Shown: positions 55,301-62,906 of the stretch, in pieces
How positions within the stretch are numbered: position 1 is the stretch's first letter
How the letters are laid out: each line of letters opens with the position of its first letter
Source of the DNA: CAVUNY01 sp963768585
GTDB taxonomy: Bacteria; Chloroflexota; Anaerolineae; Anaerolineales; Anaerolineaceae
DNA length: 64,000 bases
NCBI GenBank assembly: GCA_963768585.1
Contig: CAVYIF010000014.1
Location: forward strand, 84,912 to 148,911
Reading direction: 5' to 3'
Notes under the pieces: model-generated
The model's input: only the letters and a program-made list of their open reading frames with translations
Told to the model about the DNA's origin: nothing
The model's database searches: none
Made by a program: the position numbers and the translations under genes

Positions 55301-56059
55301 CAGGGCAAACTGGGCTTGCCCGTGGTTCGCCTGCAGATCAAATTCTGGGGGCAGGTAGGCCGCACCAAGCAAATTCTTGATTAAAGTCTGCGCGGAAGAT
55401 TCGTCAGCCATCAGCGCGCGCTGGAAAGCTTTGATCGCCGCTTCGTACTGCCCCAGGAAAAGGTGAATCCGGCCCAGGAATGCCGCAATCTGCACCCGGT
55501 CAACCGGGCTGATGCGCATTTTTTCGAAGCTCTGCGCCCACTCGGAGACCAGCCAGACCCCATTCTCGAGAACAATTTTCGGTGTGACCATGCGGTGAAT
55601 GTAGGGCAGCACAATGTCCGCTTCTTCGGGCTCCTTGCTCACGGCCTCCAGATAAGCGCGAAAAGCCCGTTCGAGGTTGGAGTCCTGCTCGTAAGCAAAA
55701 GCCTGCTGCAGTAAAATATCCACTTCCCTGGGCGTGCTGCCCTGCGCCTGCCGGGCCTGGCCAAAGGCCTGGCTGGCTTCACGATAGCGTGCCTGGGCCT
55801 TGAGGGCCAATCCCAGATCAAAATAACTGCGCCGCAAATTACGCGGGGCGACAAAACGGCTGACCCGCGCCTTTAACGCGCCAATTTCTGCACCTTCCGG
55901 TCCTTCATCCGCGGGCACCTGCAAGAATATTTCGGCGCTCTGCTGGGTCAGATCAAAACCACACTCCCCGCAGAAAGTATCCTCCGCGGATACCGGAAAG
56001 CGGCAGTTTGGGCATAAGGACGATGGGCCAGTCATTTGGCTTGGATCATTTTTTTGCAT
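52340..56059 (-). CDS. Zinc-ribbon/TPR protein with C-terminal FlhA cytoplasmic domain
   Basis: This 1239-residue soluble protein has three parts. (1) A zinc ribbon with Cys16, 19, 30 and 33 (CPNC...CGEC). (2) TPR-like helical repeats, about 60-880. (3) Residues about 909-1230 that follow the FlhA/SctV cytoplasmic domain in order: PIVLWVGAQLVPLIDP, GIVIPGVRVRDD, a VWLD-like CWVDAAYTR, VREHVPVTRLPEILQA with following DDPTRFAEMLRAARLKLGEQL, and LLVQSPRLRPYLRRWIEDRFP. The eight export-gate helices of FlhA are missing. It lies 19 bp after the CHAT gene and 27 bp before the second FlhA_C-like gene. I infer a scaffold or adaptor for the CHAT protease. Confidence 0.72.
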   Translation of the reverse strand: MQKNDPSQMTGPSSLCPNCRFPVSAEDTFCGECGFDLTQQSAEIFLQVPADEGPEGAEIGALKARVSRFVAPRNLRRSYFDLGLALKAQARYREASQAFGQARQAQGSTPREVDILLQQAFAYEQDSNLERAFRAYLEAVSKEPEEADIVLPYIHRMVTPKIVLENGVWLVSEWAQSFEKMRISPVDRVQIAAFLGRIHLFLGQYEAAIKAFQRALMADESSAQTLIKNLLGAAYLPPEFDLQANHGQAQFALARIWQVLGNSEEALRIVELALSMDLGDENYPEAPVQQFKADLLANLGQNSAAAQWYYEAGRRYTWRDESKTAARLLERAVSLKKNYPEACWSWMDAERILAYDEKPPFVNRQALERSLTAWRTGLYSGWPDKTFSWAYLTRALVCELEARLDPSRRLNHWWNAIRWLEAALVLDPSDADSWAYLGRFFRYMDLESNGDVVTRRALELDQDNLAALEERSAVLANRGRFEEAGPINDRRRELAANTWADAVGAYILIGQANAAAAQVLYTGQSLPESPPWLSNFEEALRVLEPLVSVEEEDTWYLEMYASCLYSLPGREEEAMRAMEKVYQACLAPKVADSVDVRFSRAWMAFLTGRVEEAIGLYQDILGDRVLGSSARRNLGICLFSQGKWTEGADALRRGIAEAQNIRECDETINDMQEVPHIPEELYADLRTMIVERRKSLAQYPTAAEEMQTAINELPPGRPGHKARCAGRAVLARLYMEDHSFGEAIAAYRQFKEDEFPVAQQAVNQVVNTWQETIDVLLKDKRMMDARQELEQMASFIPEADQPQRLAELDVRLALAAFSDSQAGPGREYFERALSRGYEAQWVAAGEQIGEIWRDLLVDPAQLWGVDGQLSSLAADPTLAEEAAAARRSLQPFLDTYFHLDREITADDEPYCLPIVLWVGAQLVPLIDPAVDRKFIYQDIPDLRQRIQDAMGIVIPGVRVRDDQNSTTTFQIDLFEHKVAQGLVYLEMSFCNAAPWDLDGLQVPKDNYIPVIDTLFGHSGCWVDAAYTRVVAGANWRVSSPSEYMLAHLERVLRWRLADLVSVTAVERLLDHLDAHWNDLMDRSLPNMAAHLGFARLLRALVREHVPVTRLPEILQAGANGGLDDPTRFAEMLRAARLKLGEQLPGNQGEKVLPVPSEWEQRMEGWWTERNGLPVVEPPAGELNALLAAVGEWTADLDRPGVLLVQSPRLRPYLRRWIEDRFPHWPVLSREESRRTQAKA

Positions 56060-56077
56060 CGTGGTTCACCCTGCGTC

Positions 56078-57541
56078 TCATGGGCTGCCGTCCGGTGGCG
56101 TCCAGGCAATCTGTTTAATCTCAGTTGTACATTCACCACAGAAGTTGCCCAGGGGATCATCCAGCAGGTAGCCGCAGTGCTGACAGTAATAGCGCAGTCC
56201 GCAGTTGGTGCATACTTTTTGGTCCGGGCGCCGCTTCGCTTTTCCACACCGCGGACAATTGGTCAGCGCCTGCTGCTCCAATTCCTGCTTGCCAACACCC
56301 AGAACCTTTGTGGCAGATTGCGTGGAAGAGCGGTTGACAAGATCGATCAACCCGTCCACATCATTGCTGCGTAAATACAGTACTGGCACGGCAAAAGCCA
56401 GCTTCTGGCGGTCACCGAGATCTTCAATGGCTTTCAAGCCGTCTTTCACCGCCAGATCAATCGACTTACCGGCCTTCAGCGTGTCGTAAAACTGGCAGGC
56501 GAAGCGCGTGGCCACATTATTTTCCACCTTGGCCTGCATCGCCACAATGGCCGGGATCGACTTGCTGGCGACCTGCATCGCCACCCCGGAAACGCTGGCC
56601 TGCGGATCGGGCATACCGCTTTCACAGGCCTGTAAAAAAACAAGCTTCAGGTTGCGGCTTCTGGCCACCTGGTCGGCAAAATCTTTGTCGTCCACCCAAT
56701 CTGCTTTCCCGTCTCTGCCCACAAACGCCAGCTGTCCAACGCTGGTTCTACCGCGCTTGTGGCGCCGCCCGTGGCCGACAAAATGGATAATGGCCGGCTG
56801 TTCATCCTCATTGGCCGTCTGGTTCACCAGTTCATCCAGCTTGGCCTCGAAATTGGCCCGGCTGGCCACCGGTTTGTAATCGGGATCCAGCAGGTCGCCC
56901 GGCTCGGGCTCGATTAGCTCGTGCAGCCGGACCATATTTGCATTTTTTAATTCATTGATCTTTTCGTAAAGAGGGTCCGCCAGCACAGGGTCCAGGCCGC
57001 GCGGGCGAGAAACCACCAGCAGGACTGTCACCGGCTGCAGGGTCTTAAGCTTGCGCACCGAAAGGTTGGTGTTGAAGGTCAGCGCCCGGGTCAGCACCAA
57101 CTCGGTATCCAGCGCCAGGAAGCGGCCGCCGCTTTCCGGGGAGCGCAGGTATTCCCAGGGCCAGGAAGCAAAAACATCATCGAAAAATTCCAATTCAATG
57201 CGCAGCAGCTCACCGGGGGTGATTAATTTGCGCGCTTCCGCCAGACGGGCGAGGATCGATTCCGGAAAAAGGGCCTGGTAAAGGTGATCGCCGAGGACTT
57301 CGACCACTTCATACGTTTTCTCGTCGATGATGCTGCGCAGTTCAGGCTGTGCATCGCCCCACCCGGCAACCGAATCGATCAACGAGCGCTGCAGGTCAAC
57401 CAGCAGGTTAATCGTTTTCACCTCCAGGTCGCTGAGCTGGTTGGGCACCTCACCCGAGCCAACGCGCTCCCCCCGACTGCCATACGCCGCCCACTGCAGG
57501 TTGGTATCTTTGACACTCAGGTGAAAAATAATGCTTCCCAT
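56078..57541 (-). CDS. CHAT-domain (caspase-like) protease with tandem zinc ribbons
   Basis: The 487-residue protein has an N-terminal alpha/beta region and a CHAT domain (about 165-395). The predicted catalytic pair is His257 in IIHFVGHG and Cys306 in LVFLQACESG, in the right order and spacing for the caspase-HetF-like fold. The C-terminus has eight cysteines in CxxC pairs (429/432, 444/447, 453/456, 468/471), forming two zinc ribbons; the upstream partner also starts with a zinc ribbon. CHAT proteases cleave partner or substrate proteins in signalling and defence systems. Operon gene 2; target unknown. Confidence 0.88.
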   Translation of the reverse strand: MGSIIFHLSVKDTNLQWAAYGSRGERVGSGEVPNQLSDLEVKTINLLVDLQRSLIDSVAGWGDAQPELRSIIDEKTYEVVEVLGDHLYQALFPESILARLAEARKLITPGELLRIELEFFDDVFASWPWEYLRSPESGGRFLALDTELVLTRALTFNTNLSVRKLKTLQPVTVLLVVSRPRGLDPVLADPLYEKINELKNANMVRLHELIEPEPGDLLDPDYKPVASRANFEAKLDELVNQTANEDEQPAIIHFVGHGRRHKRGRTSVGQLAFVGRDGKADWVDDKDFADQVARSRNLKLVFLQACESGMPDPQASVSGVAMQVASKSIPAIVAMQAKVENNVATRFACQFYDTLKAGKSIDLAVKDGLKAIEDLGDRQKLAFAVPVLYLRSNDVDGLIDLVNRSSTQSATKVLGVGKQELEQQALTNCPRCGKAKRRPDQKVCTNCGLRYYCQHCGYLLDDPLGNFCGECTTEIKQIAWTPPDGSP

Positions 57542-57574
57542 AGGCTGCCTTCAGCCCTCCCGGCCGATCACGCT

Positions 57575-58483
57575 TTATAAGCTGGGGGTCAGATCCCAGG
57601 ATGCGCTGCTGCCCAGGGGCAGGTTGCCTTCAAAAAACAGGCGCAGCACCCGTGGGAGAGATGAAATGGCCGACTGCAGCCCGGCTGCCGCCATGTTGAA
57701 GTAGCGGTAAGCGTACAGGCTGGCCTCGATGTGCACACCCTTTACATTTTTCGGCACGCGGGCCACGATCACCGGTTGGGGCGCGTCTTCCTGAAAAAAC
57801 TCCGCCCCATCCAGGCGCCAGAAAACCCGCTCCGCGCCGGTAGTGGTATGCTGGATCTTGGCTCGTTTGATGTGGTATTGGAAGGGGCCTAACACCAGGC
57901 CGGCTCCCGCGGCGCCTTTGACATCCACTCCGGCCCCGACGGTTCCGCTTAACACCCCGGCATTGGCACTGATCGTTGGTACTTTGGCGCTGAACTCAAA
58001 ATTCTCCCCCAGGGTGATCTCCAGGTTGGTGTCCGCCTGTACCAGGCTTTGAAACTGCTGGTTGGGCAAAATCTGGTAGGCGATTGGCTGCTTATGGGGT
58101 GCAGGATCGTCCGAGCGCATCTTTACTTCCAATTCCAGGCGATTAAATGCCCAATTGTACTGGGGGAACAGCACCACTGGAAAAAACAGCCAGTAAAAGG
58201 AGTAGTCTTTCGTCATTTTTGTAAAACTGGCAGGGATGTTGAATTTGGCTTTGACGAAGTCTTTGTCGGTGATTTTATATACCTGCGGGTAACCGGCAAA
58301 CTCAGCCACATCCTCAGCGATGGCGCGCGCTACCTTGCCCTCTTCGGTCACGGTCTTGCCGGCGTCCATTCCTAAATGCGCACCCATCGCATCCAGGCGT
58401 TGGGCCGCCTCCTGTAATAAAGCCGTCCGGTCGACGCCAGCCAGATCCTGGCTAAAACTAAAGTCAAGTGCATCGGAACTCAT
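57575..58483 (-). CDS. Uncharacterised protein, first gene of the CHAT operon
   Basis: The 302-residue protein starts at 58483 with AGGAGG six bases upstream. It has a helical N-terminus (ALLQEAAQRLDAMGAHLG), then a beta-rich body with SFYWLFFPVVLFPQYNWAF, and a Gly-rich alternating segment at about residues 195-225 (ANAGVLSGTVGAGVDVKGAA) that could be an amphipathic beta-hairpin. The C-terminal end (MAAAGLQSAISSLPRVLRLF) is amphipathic. No family is recognised. As the first operon gene before a CHAT protease it could be the protease substrate or effector; this is inference from position only. Confidence 0.7.
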   Translation of the reverse strand: MSSDALDFSFSQDLAGVDRTALLQEAAQRLDAMGAHLGMDAGKTVTEEGKVARAIAEDVAEFAGYPQVYKITDKDFVKAKFNIPASFTKMTKDYSFYWLFFPVVLFPQYNWAFNRLELEVKMRSDDPAPHKQPIAYQILPNQQFQSLVQADTNLEITLGENFEFSAKVPTISANAGVLSGTVGAGVDVKGAAGAGLVLGPFQYHIKRAKIQHTTTGAERVFWRLDGAEFFQEDAPQPVIVARVPKNVKGVHIEASLYAYRYFNMAAAGLQSAISSLPRVLRLFFEGNLPLGSSASWDLTPSL

Positions 58484-58546
58484 TATTCCTCCTGTTGACG
58501 GGTAAAAAAAACCAATGCTCCTCAGCATACAGGACATATGTTTATC

Positions 58547-58575
58547 ATTATAGGTAACAATTTCGCAAATGGCAA
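58547..58575 (-). promoter_or_regulatory. Promoter of the CHAT-TPR-FlhA_C operon
   Basis: On the minus strand TTGCCA (58575-58570) and TATAAT (58552-58547) are separated by exactly 17 bp; the likely transcription start is about 57 bp before the first start codon. The leader carries AGGAGG. Confidence 0.65.
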
Positions 58576-58731
58576 CCAGGGTCGATCTCGATTTGAACCG
58601 GCCTGCAAAAACCCGCTTCAGCAATTCTGTTTTTTTCGATCCCGTGATATGCTTGAGGCATGTCGTTCCAAACACCAGGCACAACCCGGTGATGAAAAAG
58701 CAGGTCACGCTAAAAATTTAAGGAGCAAATG

Positions 58732-59937
58732 ATGCCAATCACGATCAGCGATGTCAAGACTTTTATGGTCCAGACCGATGGGGCGGGCCGGCGCTTCATC
58801 ATCGTCAAGGTGCAGACCTCCGAACCCGGTCTGTACGGGTTGGGCTGCGCCACGTTTACCCAGCGCCACCGCGCCACGTATGCCGCGATTGAAAGCCATC
58901 TCAAGCCCTTCGTGCTGGGCAAGGACGTATTGCGCAGCGAAGAGCTGTTTCATATGAACCAGGTTCAGAGCTACTGGCGCAACGGCCCGGTGCTCAACAA
59001 TGCCATCTCAGGCATCGACCAGGCCCTGTGGGATATCAAGGGCAAACTGGCCAACATGCCCGTCTACGACCTGCTGGGCGGCAAATGCCGCGAAGCAGCG
59101 GCAGTGTACGCGCACGCCGATGGGCGCGACCCGCAAGAAGTGCTGGAAAACGTGCGCAAATACCAGGAGGAAGGGTACCGCTATATTCGCGTCCAGATGG
59201 GCGGCTACGGCGGCAAGGGAGCCGAATTCCACAAGCCAGACGGCGCCCTGGACGGCAGCTATTACGACCCGCGGGCCTATACGCGCAGCATGCTCAAAAT
59301 GATCGAGTACGTGCGCAGCCACGTGGGCGGCGAGGTCGAGCTGCTGCACGATATCCACGAGCGGCTCAGCCCGGTGGATACGGTGCAGTTTGCCAAAGAC
59401 GTCGAACCCTTCAAACTGTTCTTCCTGGAAGATTCGCTGGCCCCGGAGGATATCGAGTGGTTCCGCATGATCCGGCGGCAGTGTGCCACCCCGATCGCGA
59501 TGGGCGAGCTGCTCAACAACCCACGCGAATGGCGCCTGATGATCGAAGAGCGCCTGGTCGACTTTATTCGCATGCACGTCAGCCAGATGGGCGGAATCAC
59601 CCCGGCGCGCAACGCCGCGATCCATGCCGGGTTCTACGGCATTCGCACCGCGTGGCACGGCCCCGGCGATACCTCGCCGGTAGGGCACGCTGCCAACCTG
59701 GCCTTGGACTTATGGGCGCAGAATTTCGGCATCCAGGAATGGTGCCGCTTCGACAGCCTGGTGTACGACATGTTCCCCGGGCTGCCCGTGGTGCGCGACG
59801 GCTACATGTACCCCAGCGGCAAACCCGGCCTGGGGATCGATTTCGACGAGGTGCTGGCGGCAAAATACCCGCCGGTCGACGAGGTCGATTTCTGGACGCA
59901 GACCCGCCTGCCAGACGGCACCCCGGTAAGACCCTAG
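58732..59937 (+). CDS. Enolase-superfamily sugar-acid dehydratase (mannonate dehydratase/RspA-like)
   Basis: The 401-residue protein is a mandelate-racemase/muconate-lactonizing-type TIM barrel. Metal ligands are likely in LLHDIHER (D), FFLEDSLAPED (E) and MGELLNNPREW (E), and TAWHGPGDTSPVGHAANLALD is the conserved block of the D-mannonate/D-gluconate dehydratase (ManD/RspA) subgroup. Substrate among hexonates cannot be named. AGGAG six bases before ATG 58732 is better than for ATG 58729. It is divergent from the CHAT operon and its 3' end overlaps the next gene on the other strand. Confidence 0.85.
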   Translation: MPITISDVKTFMVQTDGAGRRFIIVKVQTSEPGLYGLGCATFTQRHRATYAAIESHLKPFVLGKDVLRSEELFHMNQVQSYWRNGPVLNNAISGIDQALWDIKGKLANMPVYDLLGGKCREAAAVYAHADGRDPQEVLENVRKYQEEGYRYIRVQMGGYGGKGAEFHKPDGALDGSYYDPRAYTRSMLKMIEYVRSHVGGEVELLHDIHERLSPVDTVQFAKDVEPFKLFFLEDSLAPEDIEWFRMIRRQCATPIAMGELLNNPREWRLMIEERLVDFIRMHVSQMGGITPARNAAIHAGFYGIRTAWHGPGDTSPVGHAANLALDLWAQNFGIQEWCRFDSLVYDMFPGLPVVRDGYMYPSGKPGLGIDFDEVLAAKYPPVDEVDFWTQTRLPDGTPVRP

Positions 59938-62633
59938 GTTTGACCGGAGGCGGGTAGGGCGGCCTGCACGGCCTGATCGATGGTCAGCTCGCGGCCCTGT
60001 GACCAGGTTTCATTAAAGAGCTCGTCTCCCAGCATGCAGCGGAGCAGGGTGACGTCATGCTGGTATGCCGCGTGGAGAACCGGGGCCAGCGGCATGCCGA
60101 GCTGCTCGCGTTGCGCCTGGGCTGTACCCAAAAAACGGGCAGCCTCCTCGAAATCGTGGCACGCAATTCGTACCGCGGCCAACCCCTCCAGGCATTCGAC
60201 GATATCGGGCAGGTAGCTGCGCTTGGTGAAAGTAACCAGGCACTCCTGGTAGAGGTCAGCCGCGCGGGCGATTTCACCCCGGGCCAGGGCCACCCTGGCC
60301 AGGTCTTTGCGGGTTTGGGCAATATCCCCTTCGCTTTCCAGGTCGCGAAACAGGGCCAGGCTGTCTTCACACAGGGTCTGCGCCTGGTCGAAATCACCTT
60401 CCGAAAGGCAGACCAGTCCCAGATAGGTCAGCGAATAGGCTTCATTCCAACGGTAGCCCATTTCCCGGGCCTGATCGATCCCGCGTTCCAGATAGGTGCG
60501 CGCCTCTGCCAGGCAGCCCAGGCGCCATGCCAGTTCGCCGCGCTTGGTCAACAGCCAGGCGCACAATTGGCGCTCCCCCAGTTTTTCCAATGTAGCCTGG
60601 CTCTCTACCAGCAGTACCGCTGCGCGCTCATGGTCACCCTGGTAAATGGCCAGTTCTCCCAGGCTGGCTTTGACGCGAGCCTCGCCGTAAGCCTCCTCCC
60701 CTGCTTGCGCCAACCTCAGGCATTCTCCCAGGTAGGCCGCGGCCTTATGGTAATCGCCCAGGCCTACCGCAATCCGCCCCAACATGAACAGGGTCAATGA
60801 CAGCCCTTTTTCATCCTTGAGCGTGCGGTAGAGCGCCAGGCTCTCCTCGATGACCCGGATGCCAAGCGAAAAATCTCCAATCAGAAATTGAATGTACCCC
60901 ACAGAGTACAAGGCGTGTGCCAGTCCGGCGCGGTCATTGAACTGCCGGTACAAAGCCAGGCTTTCTTCAAAATATTTCTGGGCCTGGACAAAGTCGCTGA
61001 CATCCCGCAGCAGCCAGCCCAGCCCGATCAGCGTTTCGGCCCGAGCGAGGGCCAGGCCCGGATCGCAACCCGCTTTTTCCAGATGGAGGGCTGCTTTCAA
61101 CCCGGCCAGCCCTTCGGTCAGATAGCCGCGCAGCTGCCAGAAGCGCCACAGGCGCGCTGCCAGGCGCAGCGCCATGGCTGCGTTGCCGCCGGATAGCGCC
61201 CGCTGGAAAACCGCCCGCAGATTATCGTGTTCCTTGTCAAGCCGGTCTAACCAGGCCGGTTGGGGAATATCTGCCCTTTCCGCCAGGTCCAGCAAACAGG
61301 CAGAATACCGCTCCCGGATCGCCGCCGCTTTGCCGCTCGCTTCCAATCTTTCCAGGGCATAAGCGCGAATCGTCTCAAGCATGCTAAAGCGCGGTCCGCC
61401 CTCTGCTGGTTCTTCGCGCAGCACCAGGTTCTGATCCACCAGCCCGTCCAACAAACTTGCCAGGGATGGGGAAGTGCCATTCCCGCACACGAATGCGGCC
61501 ATTTCTTGCGTGCAGCCGCCCACAAAGACTGCCAGACGGGCGAACAAATCCTGCTCGCCGGGTTGGAGCAGGTCGTAGCTCCAATCAATCGCGTTGCGCA
61601 GGGTCCGCTGGCGGGCCGGCAGGTCGCGCGGGCCGGCGGTCAGCAGCCCCAGGTAGTCGACCAGTTGGGATAATAAAGCCGCCGGCGGCATCTGCCCTGC
61701 CCGCACCGCGACCAGCTCGATTGCCAGCGGCAGGCCGTCCAGGCGGGCGCAGATTTGGGCAATTGCGGCAGCGTTCTCAGCGGTCACCGTGAAACCCGGA
61801 CTGGCCGCCTGGGCGCGATCTACAAAGAGCGCCGCCGCGGGGTACGCCAGCAGCGTCCCCGGGTCTGGAAAGGGCCCCAGGGGAGGTAATTCCAGGCTTG
61901 GAACGTGAAACTGCCGTTCGGCGCGGATGTGCAGTGGAACGCGGCTGGTGGCCAGAACCTGGAGCCAGGGACAGCCCGCCAGCAGTTCGGCCACCAGGGG
62001 AGCTGCCGCCACCACCTGCTCAAGGTTATCGAGCAGCAGTAATAGGTGCTTGTCCGCCAATACCAGTTTAACCTGCTCGAACAATGCCATTCTGCCAGTT
62101 TCTTTGATCGCAAAGGTTTGGGCAAGGGCGGTCACAACCTGTTCAGGTTCGTCGATCGCGGCCAGGGGGACGAAAAATACCCCGTGTTCGTAGTCATTCA
62201 CCAATTGGTTGGCGATCTCGATCGCCAGCCGGGTCTTGCCGATGCCGGGTGGGCCGACCAGGGTCAGCTGGCGAATGGGCTCGTGCAGCAGTCTCCGGCG
62301 GATAGCTTCAACTGCCTCCTGGCGCCCAAACAAAGGGTTCGGTTGGGCAGGTAAATTGGTGAACTGGCGGCGAAGCGTCCGCCAGGGCGTACCCGCATTC
62401 GTGGGGGATGGAACGCTTCGCGCCCGCGCAAAGCGCACAAAATCCTGTCGGTCACCGTCCGGCACAGCCAGGTGCTGCGCCAGCAGTTCGGCGATCTGTT
62501 TGGACGGGCGGCGCCGGCCACCTTCGATCTTCTGGATCAACACCAGCGAACAGCCAACGCGCAAGGACAGTTCTTCCTGCGTCAGATCCAGTTCTCTCCG
62601 GCGTTGCTTTACCCATGAGCCAAATGTTAGCAT
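59934..62633 (-). CDS. Xre-HTH STAND/NB-ARC-TPR regulator
   Basis: The 899-residue protein has an N-terminal helix-turn-helix (LTQEELSLRVGCSLVLIQKI, about 17-36), an AfsR/NB-ARC-type NTPase with Walker A GPPGIGKTRLA (about 126-136) and Walker B LLLLLDNLEQV, a winged-helix-like linker, and TPR repeats (about 500-880). These ligand-sensing regulators switch nearby genes. On the minus strand TTGGTT and TACAAT spaced 16 bp lie close to the start; no ribosome-binding site is evident, so the mRNA may be nearly leaderless. Confidence 0.83.
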   Translation of the reverse strand: MLTFGSWVKQRRRELDLTQEELSLRVGCSLVLIQKIEGGRRRPSKQIAELLAQHLAVPDGDRQDFVRFARARSVPSPTNAGTPWRTLRRQFTNLPAQPNPLFGRQEAVEAIRRRLLHEPIRQLTLVGPPGIGKTRLAIEIANQLVNDYEHGVFFVPLAAIDEPEQVVTALAQTFAIKETGRMALFEQVKLVLADKHLLLLLDNLEQVVAAAPLVAELLAGCPWLQVLATSRVPLHIRAERQFHVPSLELPPLGPFPDPGTLLAYPAAALFVDRAQAASPGFTVTAENAAAIAQICARLDGLPLAIELVAVRAGQMPPAALLSQLVDYLGLLTAGPRDLPARQRTLRNAIDWSYDLLQPGEQDLFARLAVFVGGCTQEMAAFVCGNGTSPSLASLLDGLVDQNLVLREEPAEGGPRFSMLETIRAYALERLEASGKAAAIRERYSACLLDLAERADIPQPAWLDRLDKEHDNLRAVFQRALSGGNAAMALRLAARLWRFWQLRGYLTEGLAGLKAALHLEKAGCDPGLALARAETLIGLGWLLRDVSDFVQAQKYFEESLALYRQFNDRAGLAHALYSVGYIQFLIGDFSLGIRVIEESLALYRTLKDEKGLSLTLFMLGRIAVGLGDYHKAAAYLGECLRLAQAGEEAYGEARVKASLGELAIYQGDHERAAVLLVESQATLEKLGERQLCAWLLTKRGELAWRLGCLAEARTYLERGIDQAREMGYRWNEAYSLTYLGLVCLSEGDFDQAQTLCEDSLALFRDLESEGDIAQTRKDLARVALARGEIARAADLYQECLVTFTKRSYLPDIVECLEGLAAVRIACHDFEEAARFLGTAQAQREQLGMPLAPVLHAAYQHDVTLLRCMLGDELFNETWSQGRELTIDQAVQAALPASGQT

Positions 62634-62795
62634 CGGTTAAAAAAATTGTACGAGTGTTTGTATGGAAACCAAAGACGTAAAACGTGCTTCAATTAAAGTG
62701 AGTTATTGTAATTGTATAGAAATACTTGCATAAGGCAATATGTTCACCTGACAGGGGTGCAACTCAAGCCTGTGGCGACATCATCCCACCTCCGG

Positions 62796-62830
62796 CCCCG
62801 CCCCTCGCGCTGTCGAAGGGCAGCAGGGTA
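62796..62830. repeat. GC-rich CCCTCGCGCTG...AAGGGCAGC repeat, second copy
   Basis: CCCCGCCCCTCGCGCTGTCG followed by AAGGGCAGCAGGG repeats most of the hairpin-forming phrase at 16906-16950 between chrA and the ABC gene. The rest of the 62634-62906 gap is AT-rich, with a likely promoter for the regulator, and holds no gene. Confidence 0.5.
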
Positions 62831-62906
62831 GGAGGTAAGACATAACGCGGGGATGGGGCTGCCAACAAAATGGGTTCACCCCCTGCCAACCAGATGGGAG
62901 GGATAT

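Noticed and set aside
52340..56059. Genuine flagellar or type III secretion export gate
   Set aside because: There are no transmembrane helices in the protein, and no FlhB, FliPQR, FliI or other export genes anywhere in the window.
57575..58483. Bacterial gasdermin next to a protease
   Set aside because: The position is suggestive, but length, N-terminus (no early palmitoylatable cysteine) and sequence pattern do not match gasdermins that I know.
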